Positions 16,632 through 24,616 of a stretch of DNA of 36,673 bases are shown piece by piece. Below the pieces are notes generated by a model. The model was not told the origin of the DNA. It did not search any database and saw only the letters and a list, made by a program, of their open reading frames with translations. Position 1 is the stretch's first letter. Each line of letters opens with the position of its first letter. The DNA is from Bradymonadales bacterium (GTDB lineage Bacteria > Myxococcota_A > Bradymonadia > JAFGEP01): positions 1 through 36,673 of the forward strand of contig JAFGEP010000067.1 of assembly GCA_016931535.1 (NCBI GenBank). The letters run 5' to 3'. A program made the translations under genes and the position numbers.

Positions 16632-17945
16632 TCACCGCCCCATCCCGGCCAGGACCTCCAGATCCTCTACCGACAGGCCGGCCAGTCTCAGGACCTCCCC
16701 GGCGAGGTAGATGCTCCCCAGGCAAACCACCGGTTCCTCCAGCGCCAATGCCTGTTGTAGGCCTTCCCTCAGAGTGGGCGCAACCAGGCATGGCACGCCT
16801 CGAGCCTGGACGGCCTCGGCCAGCACGCCGGCCGGCAAGGCATCCGAGTCGGAGAGCGGTACGGCCACGACCCGCTCGGCATGGGGCAGCAGGGCATCGA
16901 GCATGAGGGTATGCTGCTTGCGCGCCATCACCGCCATGATCAGCGTGACCGGACGGCCAAGCAACTGGTCGATGGCCAGGGCCGCGGCCCGCGCTCCCTG
17001 GGGGTTGTGGGCGCAATCCAGATGGATGCTCTTTCCGGCGATCGCCAGGGCGGTCCATCGTCCGGGCCATCGAGTCCTGGCCAGAAGCAGCGGTTGCCGT
17101 TCTAGATCGGCGACCTCCGGCCGGAACGATAGGCGCGCGGCCTCCAGAGCCGCCAGGGCACAGGCGGCGTTGCGGCGCTGGTGGGCGCCCGGCAAGGGGA
17201 TCCAGCCGGTTGGCAGCGACCGGCAACCCACCCGAAGCCGTTCCCCCTCGACTCCGAAATCCGCGTCCTCCAGCCAGAGCGGACGGGGCTCCAGATCCGC
17301 AAGAATCTGCCTGGTCTGTTCGCCGGTCCAGCCATCGGGCAGACAGACGACCCCCGGCAGGTCACGTCGCAAGATGGCCTTCTTCTCGGCGAAGTTGGTG
17401 GCCACCTGGTCCCCCAGCTGGTTGATGTGGTCCACCCCGACGGGAGTGACAACCGCCAGGCTGCGATCGAGCGCATTGGTGGCGTCCAGGCGGCCTCCCA
17501 GGCCGACCTCGAAGACGGCCAGGTCCACGCCCCGTTCGCGGAAGTACAGGCAGGCCATCAAGGTCAGGATCTCGAAGAAGGTCAGCCGCTTTTCTTCAGG
17601 GGCGTGCTCGATCCAGCGATCGAGCAGCGGCAGCCCCAGGCCGGCCATGTCGTCCCGGCTGATCGGAAGGCCATTGACGCGGATCCGCTCCCGGCAGTCG
17701 AGCAGGTGGGGCGAGGTGAACAGACCGACGTTCAGACCGCTGCCCACCAGTCCGGCATGAAGGAAGGCCGAGACGCTTCCTTTCCCGTTGGTGCCGGCCA
17801 CGATGATGGATCGGTAGGAGCGATCGGGCGCGCCGTGTGCATCCAGCGCGGCTCTGATCCGGTCGGTGCCCAGCTTGAAGGCCTGCTCCTGGTGGCGGAA
17901 CAGTCGCCGACAGAAGTCGTCATACTCCTGGTCTGTGGCGGTCAT
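16632..17945 (-). CDS. folC: Folylpolyglutamate/dihydrofolate synthase
   Basis: Adds glutamate to dihydropteroate and/or tetrahydrofolate using ATP, in folate synthesis and retention. The 437-residue Mur-ligase-family protein has the P-loop IIVAGTNGKGSVSAFL (Gly-Lys-Gly at 54-56), LFTSPHL, the FEVGLGGRLDATN metal/substrate block, VDHINQLGD, and LDCAHNPQGARA in the C-terminal domain. Length is normal. The ATG at 17945 has only GGA some bases upstream. It lies 22 bp after the CRP-like gene, so the two are probably co-transcribed, although no functional link is obvious. The 208 bp beyond its stop contain the lipoprotein promoter. Confidence 0.95.
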   Translation of the reverse strand: MTATDQEYDDFCRRLFRHQEQAFKLGTDRIRAALDAHGAPDRSYRSIIVAGTNGKGSVSAFLHAGLVGSGLNVGLFTSPHLLDCRERIRVNGLPISRDDMAGLGLPLLDRWIEHAPEEKRLTFFEILTLMACLYFRERGVDLAVFEVGLGGRLDATNALDRSLAVVTPVGVDHINQLGDQVATNFAEKKAILRRDLPGVVCLPDGWTGEQTRQILADLEPRPLWLEDADFGVEGERLRVGCRSLPTGWIPLPGAHQRRNAACALAALEAARLSFRPEVADLERQPLLLARTRWPGRWTALAIAGKSIHLDCAHNPQGARAAALAIDQLLGRPVTLIMAVMARKQHTLMLDALLPHAERVVAVPLSDSDALPAGVLAEAVQARGVPCLVAPTLREGLQQALALEEPVVCLGSIYLAGEVLRLAGLSVEDLEVLAGMGR

Positions 17946-17967
17946 GGGAGGTTCCGGATGGCCTCCG

Positions 17968-18618
17968 TCAGTCGAGGCTCAACCGCTCGAAGCGGTCCTT
18001 CAGCTCGAGGTAGGTCAAGCAGCGCTGGAAACCGTCCAGGTCGTCGATGGTGAAGTTGCCGTTCTCGTCCACCGAGATCAGCCCTTCCCGGATCAAGCGC
18101 CGGATGAGGTCGTCCACCGCGGCCCGTTCGAGGGCCAGGACCTCGGGCAGATCGAAGGGGACCGGGACCTCCCGTTCGGTGTTGGCCGTCTCGACCTCCG
18201 CCAGCAGCTGGTGCATCAAGCGGGCCAGGGGGGATCGCAAGGTGAAGTTGGCCAGGCGAAACTGCAGGTGGATCAAGCGGCTGGCCAGCTTCTTCATGAT
18301 CCGCAGCGCGAGGTCGGGGCTCTTCTGGAGCATCTCGACGAACTGACCGGCCGGAATGCGAAGGCAGACGGTGTCCTCGACGGCCACGGCGGTGGACTGA
18401 TAGGGCTGGTCGGCAAAGAGCGCGTGCTCACCCAGCACGTCCCCCTCGCTCAACGACTCGATCTGGCAGGGCATGGAGTGGACGTTTCGGCTGACCTGGA
18501 GGTAGCCGGACTCGACGACGAAGAGCGCTTCTGCCGGTTGGTCTTCGCGGAAGAGGGTGGCCCCCGCCTTGCACTCGATCTTCCGGATGGGTTCCTTCGT
18601 GGTTGTGCTTTTCACCAT
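17968..18618 (-). CDS. CRP/FNR-type cyclic-nucleotide-binding-fold protein
   Basis: The 216-residue product has a cNMP-binding beta-roll at about residues 18-95 (GATLFREDQPAEALFVVESG; SEGDVLGEHALF), a long dimer helix (about 97-125), then a winged-helix-like part (about 130-195: LALERAAVDDLIRRLIREGL, ISVDENGNFTI) like CRP/FNR regulators. The Arg that holds the cAMP phosphate in CRP (ERSA) is absent; the position reads YQSTAVA, so the ligand may be something else or none. No FNR-type N-terminal Cys cluster is seen. I chose the ATG at 18618 because the fold starts right after it and AGGGGACAGGG lies upstream; the frame is open 126 bases further back. The first gene of a short unit with folC. 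Target genes unknown. Confidence 0.8.
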   Translation of the reverse strand: MVKSTTTKEPIRKIECKAGATLFREDQPAEALFVVESGYLQVSRNVHSMPCQIESLSEGDVLGEHALFADQPYQSTAVAVEDTVCLRIPAGQFVEMLQKSPDLALRIMKKLASRLIHLQFRLANFTLRSPLARLMHQLLAEVETANTEREVPVPFDLPEVLALERAAVDDLIRRLIREGLISVDENGNFTIDDLDGFQRCLTYLELKDRFERLSLD

Positions 18619-18724
18619 GGCGCCCTGTCCCCTGCTGACCGTCGAATGGCTTGATGTCGCCTGGTTGGGTTCTCCGGTGGCAGAGCGGGCGATCATCGCC
18701 GACGGTGGGCTGTCGGATGGCGCC

Positions 18725-18754
18725 ATACCACCTGCCTTTTCCACGGATTGTCAA
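18725..18754 (-). promoter_or_regulatory. Candidate promoter of the CRP-like gene
   Basis: A perfect TTGACA (read on the minus strand, 18749-18754) is followed after 18 bases by TGGTAT, a weak -10. It lies in the 171-bp gap between the TPR gene and the CRP-like gene and reads toward the latter. Confidence 0.4.
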
Positions 18755-18789
18755 GAGGTTTGCTGGCAAGCAGAGGGATGGGCCAGAGT

Positions 18790-21081
18790 TCAGGGAGAAA
18801 CGACGGGAGGTACGTTCTCCAAAGCGGCCGACATCTCCAGGAGGCTGACCGGAGCGGGGACATAGAACAGCGGGGGCGTCGTCATATCCAACGTGACCAC
18901 CAGCCCCTCGTCGCCGGGGGAGTCATCGTACAGCAGCCCCCACTCCACCGCTCCTCCGGGATAGATCCCATCGTCCACGGTCGTGGCCCACTGCTCCCCC
19001 GCCTCGTACAGGGCCAGGGCACGCTGGTAAGTCTGAGCCGACTCCTGGGACCTGCCGGCCAGGTTGTAGAGGTGGCCGGCCCAGCGCAGCACCTGGAAGG
19101 TCAGCGTCGGCTCCATCATGACCTCGGCCCCGGCCAGGGTGAAGTTGACGAAGGCGGCTTCCAGGTTCTGGCTGGAAGCGTAAGCCACTCCGAGGTTGAG
19201 CAGGATGATCGGATGGGAGGGAGCGACTCTCCGAGCGGCGCTCAGGTAGAGCGCGGCGGTCACCGCATCCCGCTGCTCCAGGGCGATGAAGGCCAGGTTG
19301 TTGTACAGACCGGCCAGGTCGGAGGCGGTGGCCTCGTCTGCCGCATCGGGCACCAGCGCCGCCTCGATGCCATCGAGGAAGGCCCGGGAAGCCTGCTCGT
19401 AGGCGCGATCCAGCTCCGACTGCGAGGTCTGACCCAACCGGCCTCCCAAGAGCTGGCGCGTTCCCCTCGCCAGGTGATAGAGGGTCCCTTGCGATCGAGA
19501 AGGCCATTCCTCAAGCAATCGATCCAGGCGGTCGAGGATGGACAGGTCCCCCTCCTTGGCGGTCAACTGCAACAGGATCATCGAGGCGGTACGGCGGTAT
19601 TCCGTCTCGCAATCGTGCTGGCCGCAGTACCGTTCATAGCCTTCGAGTGCATCGTAGATTCCCGGCCGGTCGTTCTCGTAGAGGGCCAACATGAGGCGAA
19701 ACCGCTGGCCGGCCACGTTGTCCGGCTGATCCCGTGCCAGCTCGGCCACCTGGGACCGGATGGAGTCCAGTGCAGGTTCATCCAGGGAGCCGGTGAGACG
19801 CAGGGTCACAAGGGCCGTGACCAGCTCGAGGTATACCCGGACGAACTGCGCACGGGTGGCATCCAGGGCGGCAAAGGCGTCCAGATCGGCACGCAGCTGG
19901 CTGCCGTTCTGGCTGTCGAGGTAGTCGGCCAGCCGGATCCCGCCCTGGGTGCTGGCCGCGGCCGATACAAGCTGGAGGCTGTCGGCCACCAGCCGGAGCT
20001 GGAGCAGGCGGGAAGAGGGGTCGGTGCGGCTCCGGGTGGACGCCATCAACTCCGCCATGAGATGGGGCTGGTTGGCTTCCATGGCGGTCATGGCGTGCTC
20101 CTCCACCAGCTCGGGCGGGGCCTCCCCCCAGTCCGACAACCCCTGGTAGAGATCGAGGGCCTCCAGCAGCCGCCCCGTCTGCCGCAACCTCCAGGCCATC
20201 GCTGCCCGTTCGCTCGGCGGGAGGGCGGCAATCCCCCTGCCCTGCTCGGCCCGGGCGATGGCCTGTCTCGTCTCCACCCGCTGGTCGTAGTCCTCCAGCT
20301 CCTCTGCCAGCTCCGGTTGGAGCGAGAGCGCAACGGCCTGGGTATCTCGACTGGCATTCAGGCCAGCGACCGCCTGGAGCTCGGAGAAGATCAACAGCCG
20401 CTCGGCGTACTGCTCTCCGGAGAGCCCCCGCTGGTACAGGCGCACGGCCCGCTGTTGATCGCCCGACAGATCGGCGATGTGAGCCAGGGCGTAGGCGATC
20501 TCGGTGTCCTCTGGGCGAACAACGATAAGAATATTACCCAATGATTCTGCGTAATTTCTCCCATATTCCTCGAAAGCTTCTATGCTTTGAGCGTATAGAT
20601 TGATAATTTCGCGATCTTCTTGGCTACCTCCCTCCGTGGCATCCTGGCGCAGCTGCTCGAACACCTCGCCCAACAGCCCCGCTTTCCCCGCCTGGTACAT
20701 GAGGAAATAGCACTCGAACAGGGTTCTCGCCTGGCGATAGGAGCCCGCCCCTTTCCGCAAACCCTCCTCGAGCAAGAGGGTGGAGGCCACCAGCGCATCG
20801 AGCTGGGTGCGGGAGTAGATGGAGCTGTTGAGACCAGCCGGGAAGAAGAAGGCGAACTGGGATTCGGCACCGGCGATGAGCTCCGCGGGCTGTACCGAGT
20901 CCAGGCCCAGCCGTTCCATCAGGGCTCGGGCGATCGGCAGCGCGTCTTGCGAACGGCCGATGGCGGACGACTGGGCTCGGGCGCCCAGAGGCGCCAGCAG
21001 GAGAAGAACAGTGGCAATGGCCACTTTGCGTATGGCTAGAATGGTCCAGGACCGGCGAAAGGAACGACACTGGGTTGTCAT
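18790..21081 (-). CDS. Exported TPR-repeat protein
   Basis: The 763-residue product starts MTTQCRSFRRSWTILAIRKV and has a hydrophobic core ending in GARAQ, a type I signal peptide, so it is probably periplasmic. The rest is nearly all helical and Ala/Leu-rich. Clear TPR-like pairs occur at about 195-215 (ALAHIADLSGDQQRAVRLYQ) and near the C-terminus (LYNNLAFIALEQRDAVTAAL; LLNLGVAYASSQNLEAAFVN; AGHLYNLAGRSQESAQTYQR). TPR proteins act as scaffolds. AGGA lies 7 bases before the ATG. It begins 13 bp after the stop of the transglutaminase-fold gene and is the last gene of the mrdA-rodA run. Odd: codons 154-187 (20521-20620) are about 36% GC and use AT-rich codons (ATA, AGA, CTA, TTG, AAT) unlike the rest. 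Function unknown. Confidence 0.75.
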   Translation of the reverse strand: MTTQCRSFRRSWTILAIRKVAIATVLLLLAPLGARAQSSAIGRSQDALPIARALMERLGLDSVQPAELIAGAESQFAFFFPAGLNSSIYSRTQLDALVASTLLLEEGLRKGAGSYRQARTLFECYFLMYQAGKAGLLGEVFEQLRQDATEGGSQEDREIINLYAQSIEAFEEYGRNYAESLGNILIVVRPEDTEIAYALAHIADLSGDQQRAVRLYQRGLSGEQYAERLLIFSELQAVAGLNASRDTQAVALSLQPELAEELEDYDQRVETRQAIARAEQGRGIAALPPSERAAMAWRLRQTGRLLEALDLYQGLSDWGEAPPELVEEHAMTAMEANQPHLMAELMASTRSRTDPSSRLLQLRLVADSLQLVSAAASTQGGIRLADYLDSQNGSQLRADLDAFAALDATRAQFVRVYLELVTALVTLRLTGSLDEPALDSIRSQVAELARDQPDNVAGQRFRLMLALYENDRPGIYDALEGYERYCGQHDCETEYRRTASMILLQLTAKEGDLSILDRLDRLLEEWPSRSQGTLYHLARGTRQLLGGRLGQTSQSELDRAYEQASRAFLDGIEAALVPDAADEATASDLAGLYNNLAFIALEQRDAVTAALYLSAARRVAPSHPIILLNLGVAYASSQNLEAAFVNFTLAGAEVMMEPTLTFQVLRWAGHLYNLAGRSQESAQTYQRALALYEAGEQWATTVDDGIYPGGAVEWGLLYDDSPGDEGLVVTLDMTTPPLFYVPAPVSLLEMSAALENVPPVVSP
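20521..20620. other. AT-rich patch inside the TPR gene
   Basis: I counted 36 G/C in these 100 bases, against clearly GC-rich coding sequence on both sides. The reading frame is intact through it and the protein composition stays helical (EDREIINLYAQSIEAFEEYG). Confidence 0.8.
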
Positions 21082-21094
21082 GGTCTATCCTGCT

Positions 21095-23428
21095 TTACTC
21101 ACAGCGACAGGCGGTAGTGTAGAGGGGTGGGATCCGGCTGGACCAGGGCCCCTGGAAGGCGTTTGGCCGGTCCACCTCCAGCTCGATCGCTCCGGACAGG
21201 ACCTGCTGGGCGATGACCACACCGCAACGAAAGGTGTTCACCATCTCCTGGCAGCTCAGCCCCAGCCCCAGGGGGTCCTCACTGGCGACCCCGCCGGAGA
21301 GGCAACGGGAGAGGTTGGCGCGAGAGGGGTCTCCACAGGCGAGGTTGCTGGCCTGGACCAGGTCGCACAGCAGGGGGCAGAGATCGGGCCCCATGGTGGG
21401 TGAGCCGGAGGTCTGGCGGATGACCGCCTCCAGCAGGGCCTCGATGGTGCTCAGGGTGCCAGAGGCCAGCGCCAATGGATGAAAGGCCGGCCGCTCCAGG
21501 TTGGCCGCCTGACTGAGGAAGCCAGCCACAGCACCCCGGATCCCGCTGCCCAACACGCCCAGCACGCTGCCGTCGGAGGCCACGGCCACCCACCAGGCGG
21601 TCCGTTCGGAACCGGACACCAGCAGGCTCTCTGCCGGGGTGATCACCACGCCTCCCGCTCCGGTGGCGTCCTGTTCCATCCGGTCCCGGACCCCTTGGGG
21701 GACATCCAGACGGCGAAGAGCGGTCCGCTCGCTGGAGGAGAGGGAGAGAAAGCCGACCTGGAGATCCATGGCGCCGCGGATGATCTGCTCAGGCCCCAAG
21801 ACGGCCAGGCCGGTCAGGTCGGCCAGCACCTCGCTGGCGAGCTGGCTGTCGATCCGTCCTCTCAACGCCTGGAATGCCGGGGGGAGTCCGATCGGCAGGT
21901 CGCTGTAGGGGAGGCTTTCGATAGCATCGTTGCGCAGATCCAGCTGGAACCCCAGGTCGGAACCCAGCTGGACGGCACCGGCGATGAGGATGCGAGGGCG
22001 GGCGAAGAAGGGGCGAACCCCCATTTTCTGCGCCAGTGCCAGGGACATCTCGTCGGAGCGGTGGGCGAAGGTCAAGCCGATGAGACCGGTGGCTGTGGAG
22101 AGGATGGGCTGGAGGTTGTCCAGCAGGGCGAAAGAGGGGGCGGTCGTCCGGCCGGAATCCGCGTCCACCAGCGCCTGGTTGGTCAACAGCTGCCCGTACT
22201 CCTGCAGCTGGCCGGCCAACGCCTGGGAGACCGCAGCGTAGTAGTCGGGGCCGACCCAGCCAGGCAGAAAGAGGACGGAAAACACCTGCAGGTCGCCGGC
22301 GAAGAGATCCAGGCGATCCGAGGGGTCGCGCAGGTCTCGCCGCACGGTGTAGGCGGTCCGGCCGGTTCCGAACTCGAGCTCGATCCAGATCTGCTCGGCC
22401 TCTCGCAGATCGATCCGTTCGCCCTGACGGATCTCTCCGGAGAACTCCAGGGTGGGGCGCACGGTATCGGCGGACTCCCGCCGGAAGGAGAGCACCACGT
22501 TGCGATAGGCGAGGTCGACCAGCTGGGCGGTGTAGGTCAACGGGGTGGCGGCCGGCCGCCGGGCCCGGCGCTGGAACAGGCGGATGGTCACGGTATGCTC
22601 CAGCTCGCCGGGGATCTGGCCGGTGTCGAAACGCCGCTCCGGCTCGACAACCGCCTGGCCCAATTCCAGACCGGGATATACCGGGTCGAAGGCGACCCAC
22701 CTCCCGTCGATCTCCGCCTCCACCCACCAGTGATCGGCCACGGTGCGGCGTCGCCAGCGTTGCAGGGCGGGGTCGAAGGTGCGGGTCGCGGGATCGACGC
22801 CGCGGGTGGTGGCATGCGGCAGGGCAGAAGCAAACAGCGTGCTGGCCTGCTCGTCCTGGAGGGTGGCCTTGACCAGCCGCCAGTTGATCCCCTGGGCGGC
22901 CAGCAGCTCGGTGGCAAGGAGAGCCAGGTCCACCGAGTTGCCAGAGTGGGAGAACAGGGCGCCGCGGGCGCCCCTGACCCGCCCGCCGTAGGGATCGAAG
23001 GCCAGGTTGTCGCGCAGGAACCGAAAGCCCCGGTCGGTCCGCCGGGAGCCGAGGCTGGCGGCGGCGGCTTCGCTGGAGAGGAAGACCGGGTCGAAGGAGA
23101 GCGAACGGGTCGTTCCCCACCGCTGCTCCAGGCGTTCGAGCTGCTCGGGTAAACGCTGTCGGAGCTGCTGGTCGTCGGGCACAGCCGGCTGGTCGGCGGT
23201 TTGCGAATCGGCCCGGTCCGGCTGGTCGGGTGCTGAGGTGGCAGGTGCCAGGTCCTGGGAAACCTCGGGACGAGGACCGGCCGGTTGCCCCTCGGGGGCG
23301 ACGGGGGGATCCTGGGCATCCGCCGCAAGCGGAAGGAGCAAAAGGGCGAAGAGCAGGGGGGGCAAGACCCTGGACTGGATCAAAGATGCGAGGCTTGGGC
23401 GACAGGTTGTCATCATGTGTGGTGTCAT
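21095..23428 (-). CDS. Exported transglutaminase-fold protein lacking the catalytic Cys
   Basis: The 777-residue product has a signal peptide (hydrophobic core about 21-37, ending ADAQ), then a Pro/Gln/Asp-rich low-complexity stretch (40-90). A transglutaminase-like domain lies at about residues 110-260. Its nucleophile motif, normally G-x-C-x-D, reads GNSVDLALLATELLAAQGI with Ser165 where Cys is expected; the His (ADHWWVEAEI, His233) and Asp (WVAFDPVYPG, Asp248) of the triad remain. It is therefore probably not a normal transglutaminase or protease; it may bind rather than cleave, or use Ser. The long C-terminal part (260-777) has no motif I know and ends with several Cys. Start: ATG at 23428; ATG at 23416 is an alternative, neither with a clear ribosome-binding site. 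Between rodA (79 bp) and the TPR gene (13 bp). Confidence 0.75.
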   Translation of the reverse strand: MTPHMMTTCRPSLASLIQSRVLPPLLFALLLLPLAADAQDPPVAPEGQPAGPRPEVSQDLAPATSAPDQPDRADSQTADQPAVPDDQQLRQRLPEQLERLEQRWGTTRSLSFDPVFLSSEAAAASLGSRRTDRGFRFLRDNLAFDPYGGRVRGARGALFSHSGNSVDLALLATELLAAQGINWRLVKATLQDEQASTLFASALPHATTRGVDPATRTFDPALQRWRRRTVADHWWVEAEIDGRWVAFDPVYPGLELGQAVVEPERRFDTGQIPGELEHTVTIRLFQRRARRPAATPLTYTAQLVDLAYRNVVLSFRRESADTVRPTLEFSGEIRQGERIDLREAEQIWIELEFGTGRTAYTVRRDLRDPSDRLDLFAGDLQVFSVLFLPGWVGPDYYAAVSQALAGQLQEYGQLLTNQALVDADSGRTTAPSFALLDNLQPILSTATGLIGLTFAHRSDEMSLALAQKMGVRPFFARPRILIAGAVQLGSDLGFQLDLRNDAIESLPYSDLPIGLPPAFQALRGRIDSQLASEVLADLTGLAVLGPEQIIRGAMDLQVGFLSLSSSERTALRRLDVPQGVRDRMEQDATGAGGVVITPAESLLVSGSERTAWWVAVASDGSVLGVLGSGIRGAVAGFLSQAANLERPAFHPLALASGTLSTIEALLEAVIRQTSGSPTMGPDLCPLLCDLVQASNLACGDPSRANLSRCLSGGVASEDPLGLGLSCQEMVNTFRCGVVIAQQVLSGAIELEVDRPNAFQGPWSSRIPPLYTTACRCE

Positions 23429-23507
23429 CGAAGCATGACTCGTCGTAGATCGCAGGGCAACAGGGAGCCAGGATACGGGGGTTTTCGTCGCGTTGGAGAC
23501 CGGGCCA

Positions 23508-24608
23508 TCAACTGTGAAACACGTGCCGGCGCATGCTCAGGTTGATGAGCAGGCCAACGCTGATCATCACCGTCACCACGCTGGAGCCGCCGTAGCTGAT
23601 GAAAGGCAGCCAGAGGCCGACGACGGGGAGAAGGCCCAGGACCATCCCGATGTTGACCACCACGTGCCAGAAAAAGAGCGCGGCGATCCCCACCGCCAAC
23701 AGGACGCCGAACTTGTCCCTGGCATAGCGGGCGATGCGCAGGCTCCACAGGATCAGGATGGTGTAGAGGGCCAGAACCAAGCCGCAACCGAGAAAACCGA
23801 ACTCCTCGCCGATATGGGCGAAGATGAAGTCATTTTCGTTTTCGGGGACGAAACCGCTTTGCACCTGGGAGCCCTGGCCATGGCCTTTGCCTGCAAGGCC
23901 GCCCGAGGCCACCGCGATGATCGCCTGGCGGACCTGCCAGGCGCTCTCCTGATGCAACCCTTCCGGATTGAGGAAGGCGGTGATCCGTTCTCTCTGGTAG
24001 CTTTCCAGGCCGAACTGCCAGACGGGCAAGGCCAAAAGGACCAGGCTCACCAAGAGGATGATCAACGAGCTCCGTCTGAGCCCGTCGAACAGGACCATGG
24101 TGAGGAATATGGCCAGGATGACCAGGGCGGTCCCCAGGTCGGGTTCGGCGGCCACCAGGATGACGGTGGTCATGGTGAGCACGAAGGGGATGACCAGATC
24201 CCGCAGGCGCAGGCCGCCGACCCACTGTTTTTCCTGGAGGAAGCGGGCGGTGATCAGCACCACTGCCAGCTTGGCGAGCTCGCTGGGCTGCGCCTCGAAC
24301 ACCCCCAGGTCGAGCCAGCGGGTGGCGTTGTTCCGGCTGATTCCCACAAACAGGACCAGGACCAACAGGAGCGACACGCCCCCATAGAAGAGGTAGGCCA
24401 GCCGCTGGTAGTGGCGGTAGTCCACGATGGTGACCAGAATGGCGGCGGCGCAGCCGAAGACCATCCAGCCAGCCTGGGTCAGATGCCAATTGGCCGCGCC
24501 AGTGGCGGCCGACTGGAGGGCGACCAGTCCAAAGGTGGCCAGGCAGAGGACGACCGCAAGCAGCGTGTAGTCCACGTAGTATCGCCGTCTGGTGACTGGA
24601 ATGGCCAT
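23508..24608 (-). CDS. rodA: RodA, peptidoglycan glycosyltransferase (SEDS)
   Basis: Polymerises lipid II into glycan strands during cell elongation, in complex with PBP2. The 366-residue inner-membrane protein has about ten transmembrane segments and SEDS motifs: RWLDLGVFEAQPSELAKLAV, AEPDLGTALVI, the extracellular loop with FVPENENDFIFAHIGEEFGF, and LPFISYGGSS near the end. RodA rather than FtsW is indicated by the adjacent PBP2. The ATG at 24608 lies 8 bases after the mrdA stop with GTGGAAGC upstream; a GTG at 24635 overlapping mrdA is an alternative. mreBCD are not adjacent. Confidence 0.95.
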   Translation of the reverse strand: MAIPVTRRRYYVDYTLLAVVLCLATFGLVALQSAATGAANWHLTQAGWMVFGCAAAILVTIVDYRHYQRLAYLFYGGVSLLLVLVLFVGISRNNATRWLDLGVFEAQPSELAKLAVVLITARFLQEKQWVGGLRLRDLVIPFVLTMTTVILVAAEPDLGTALVILAIFLTMVLFDGLRRSSLIILLVSLVLLALPVWQFGLESYQRERITAFLNPEGLHQESAWQVRQAIIAVASGGLAGKGHGQGSQVQSGFVPENENDFIFAHIGEEFGFLGCGLVLALYTILILWSLRIARYARDKFGVLLAVGIAALFFWHVVVNIGMVLGLLPVVGLWLPFISYGGSSVVTVMISVGLLINLSMRRHVFHS

Positions 24609-24616
24609 GCTTCCAC

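Noticed and set aside
18748..20544. 598-codon plus-strand open frame opposite the TPR gene
   Set aside because: Low-complexity composition, no start signal and no motif; the minus-strand gene has a signal peptide and TPRs. The AT-rich patch is where this frame ends, which shows that it is open only because of GC content.
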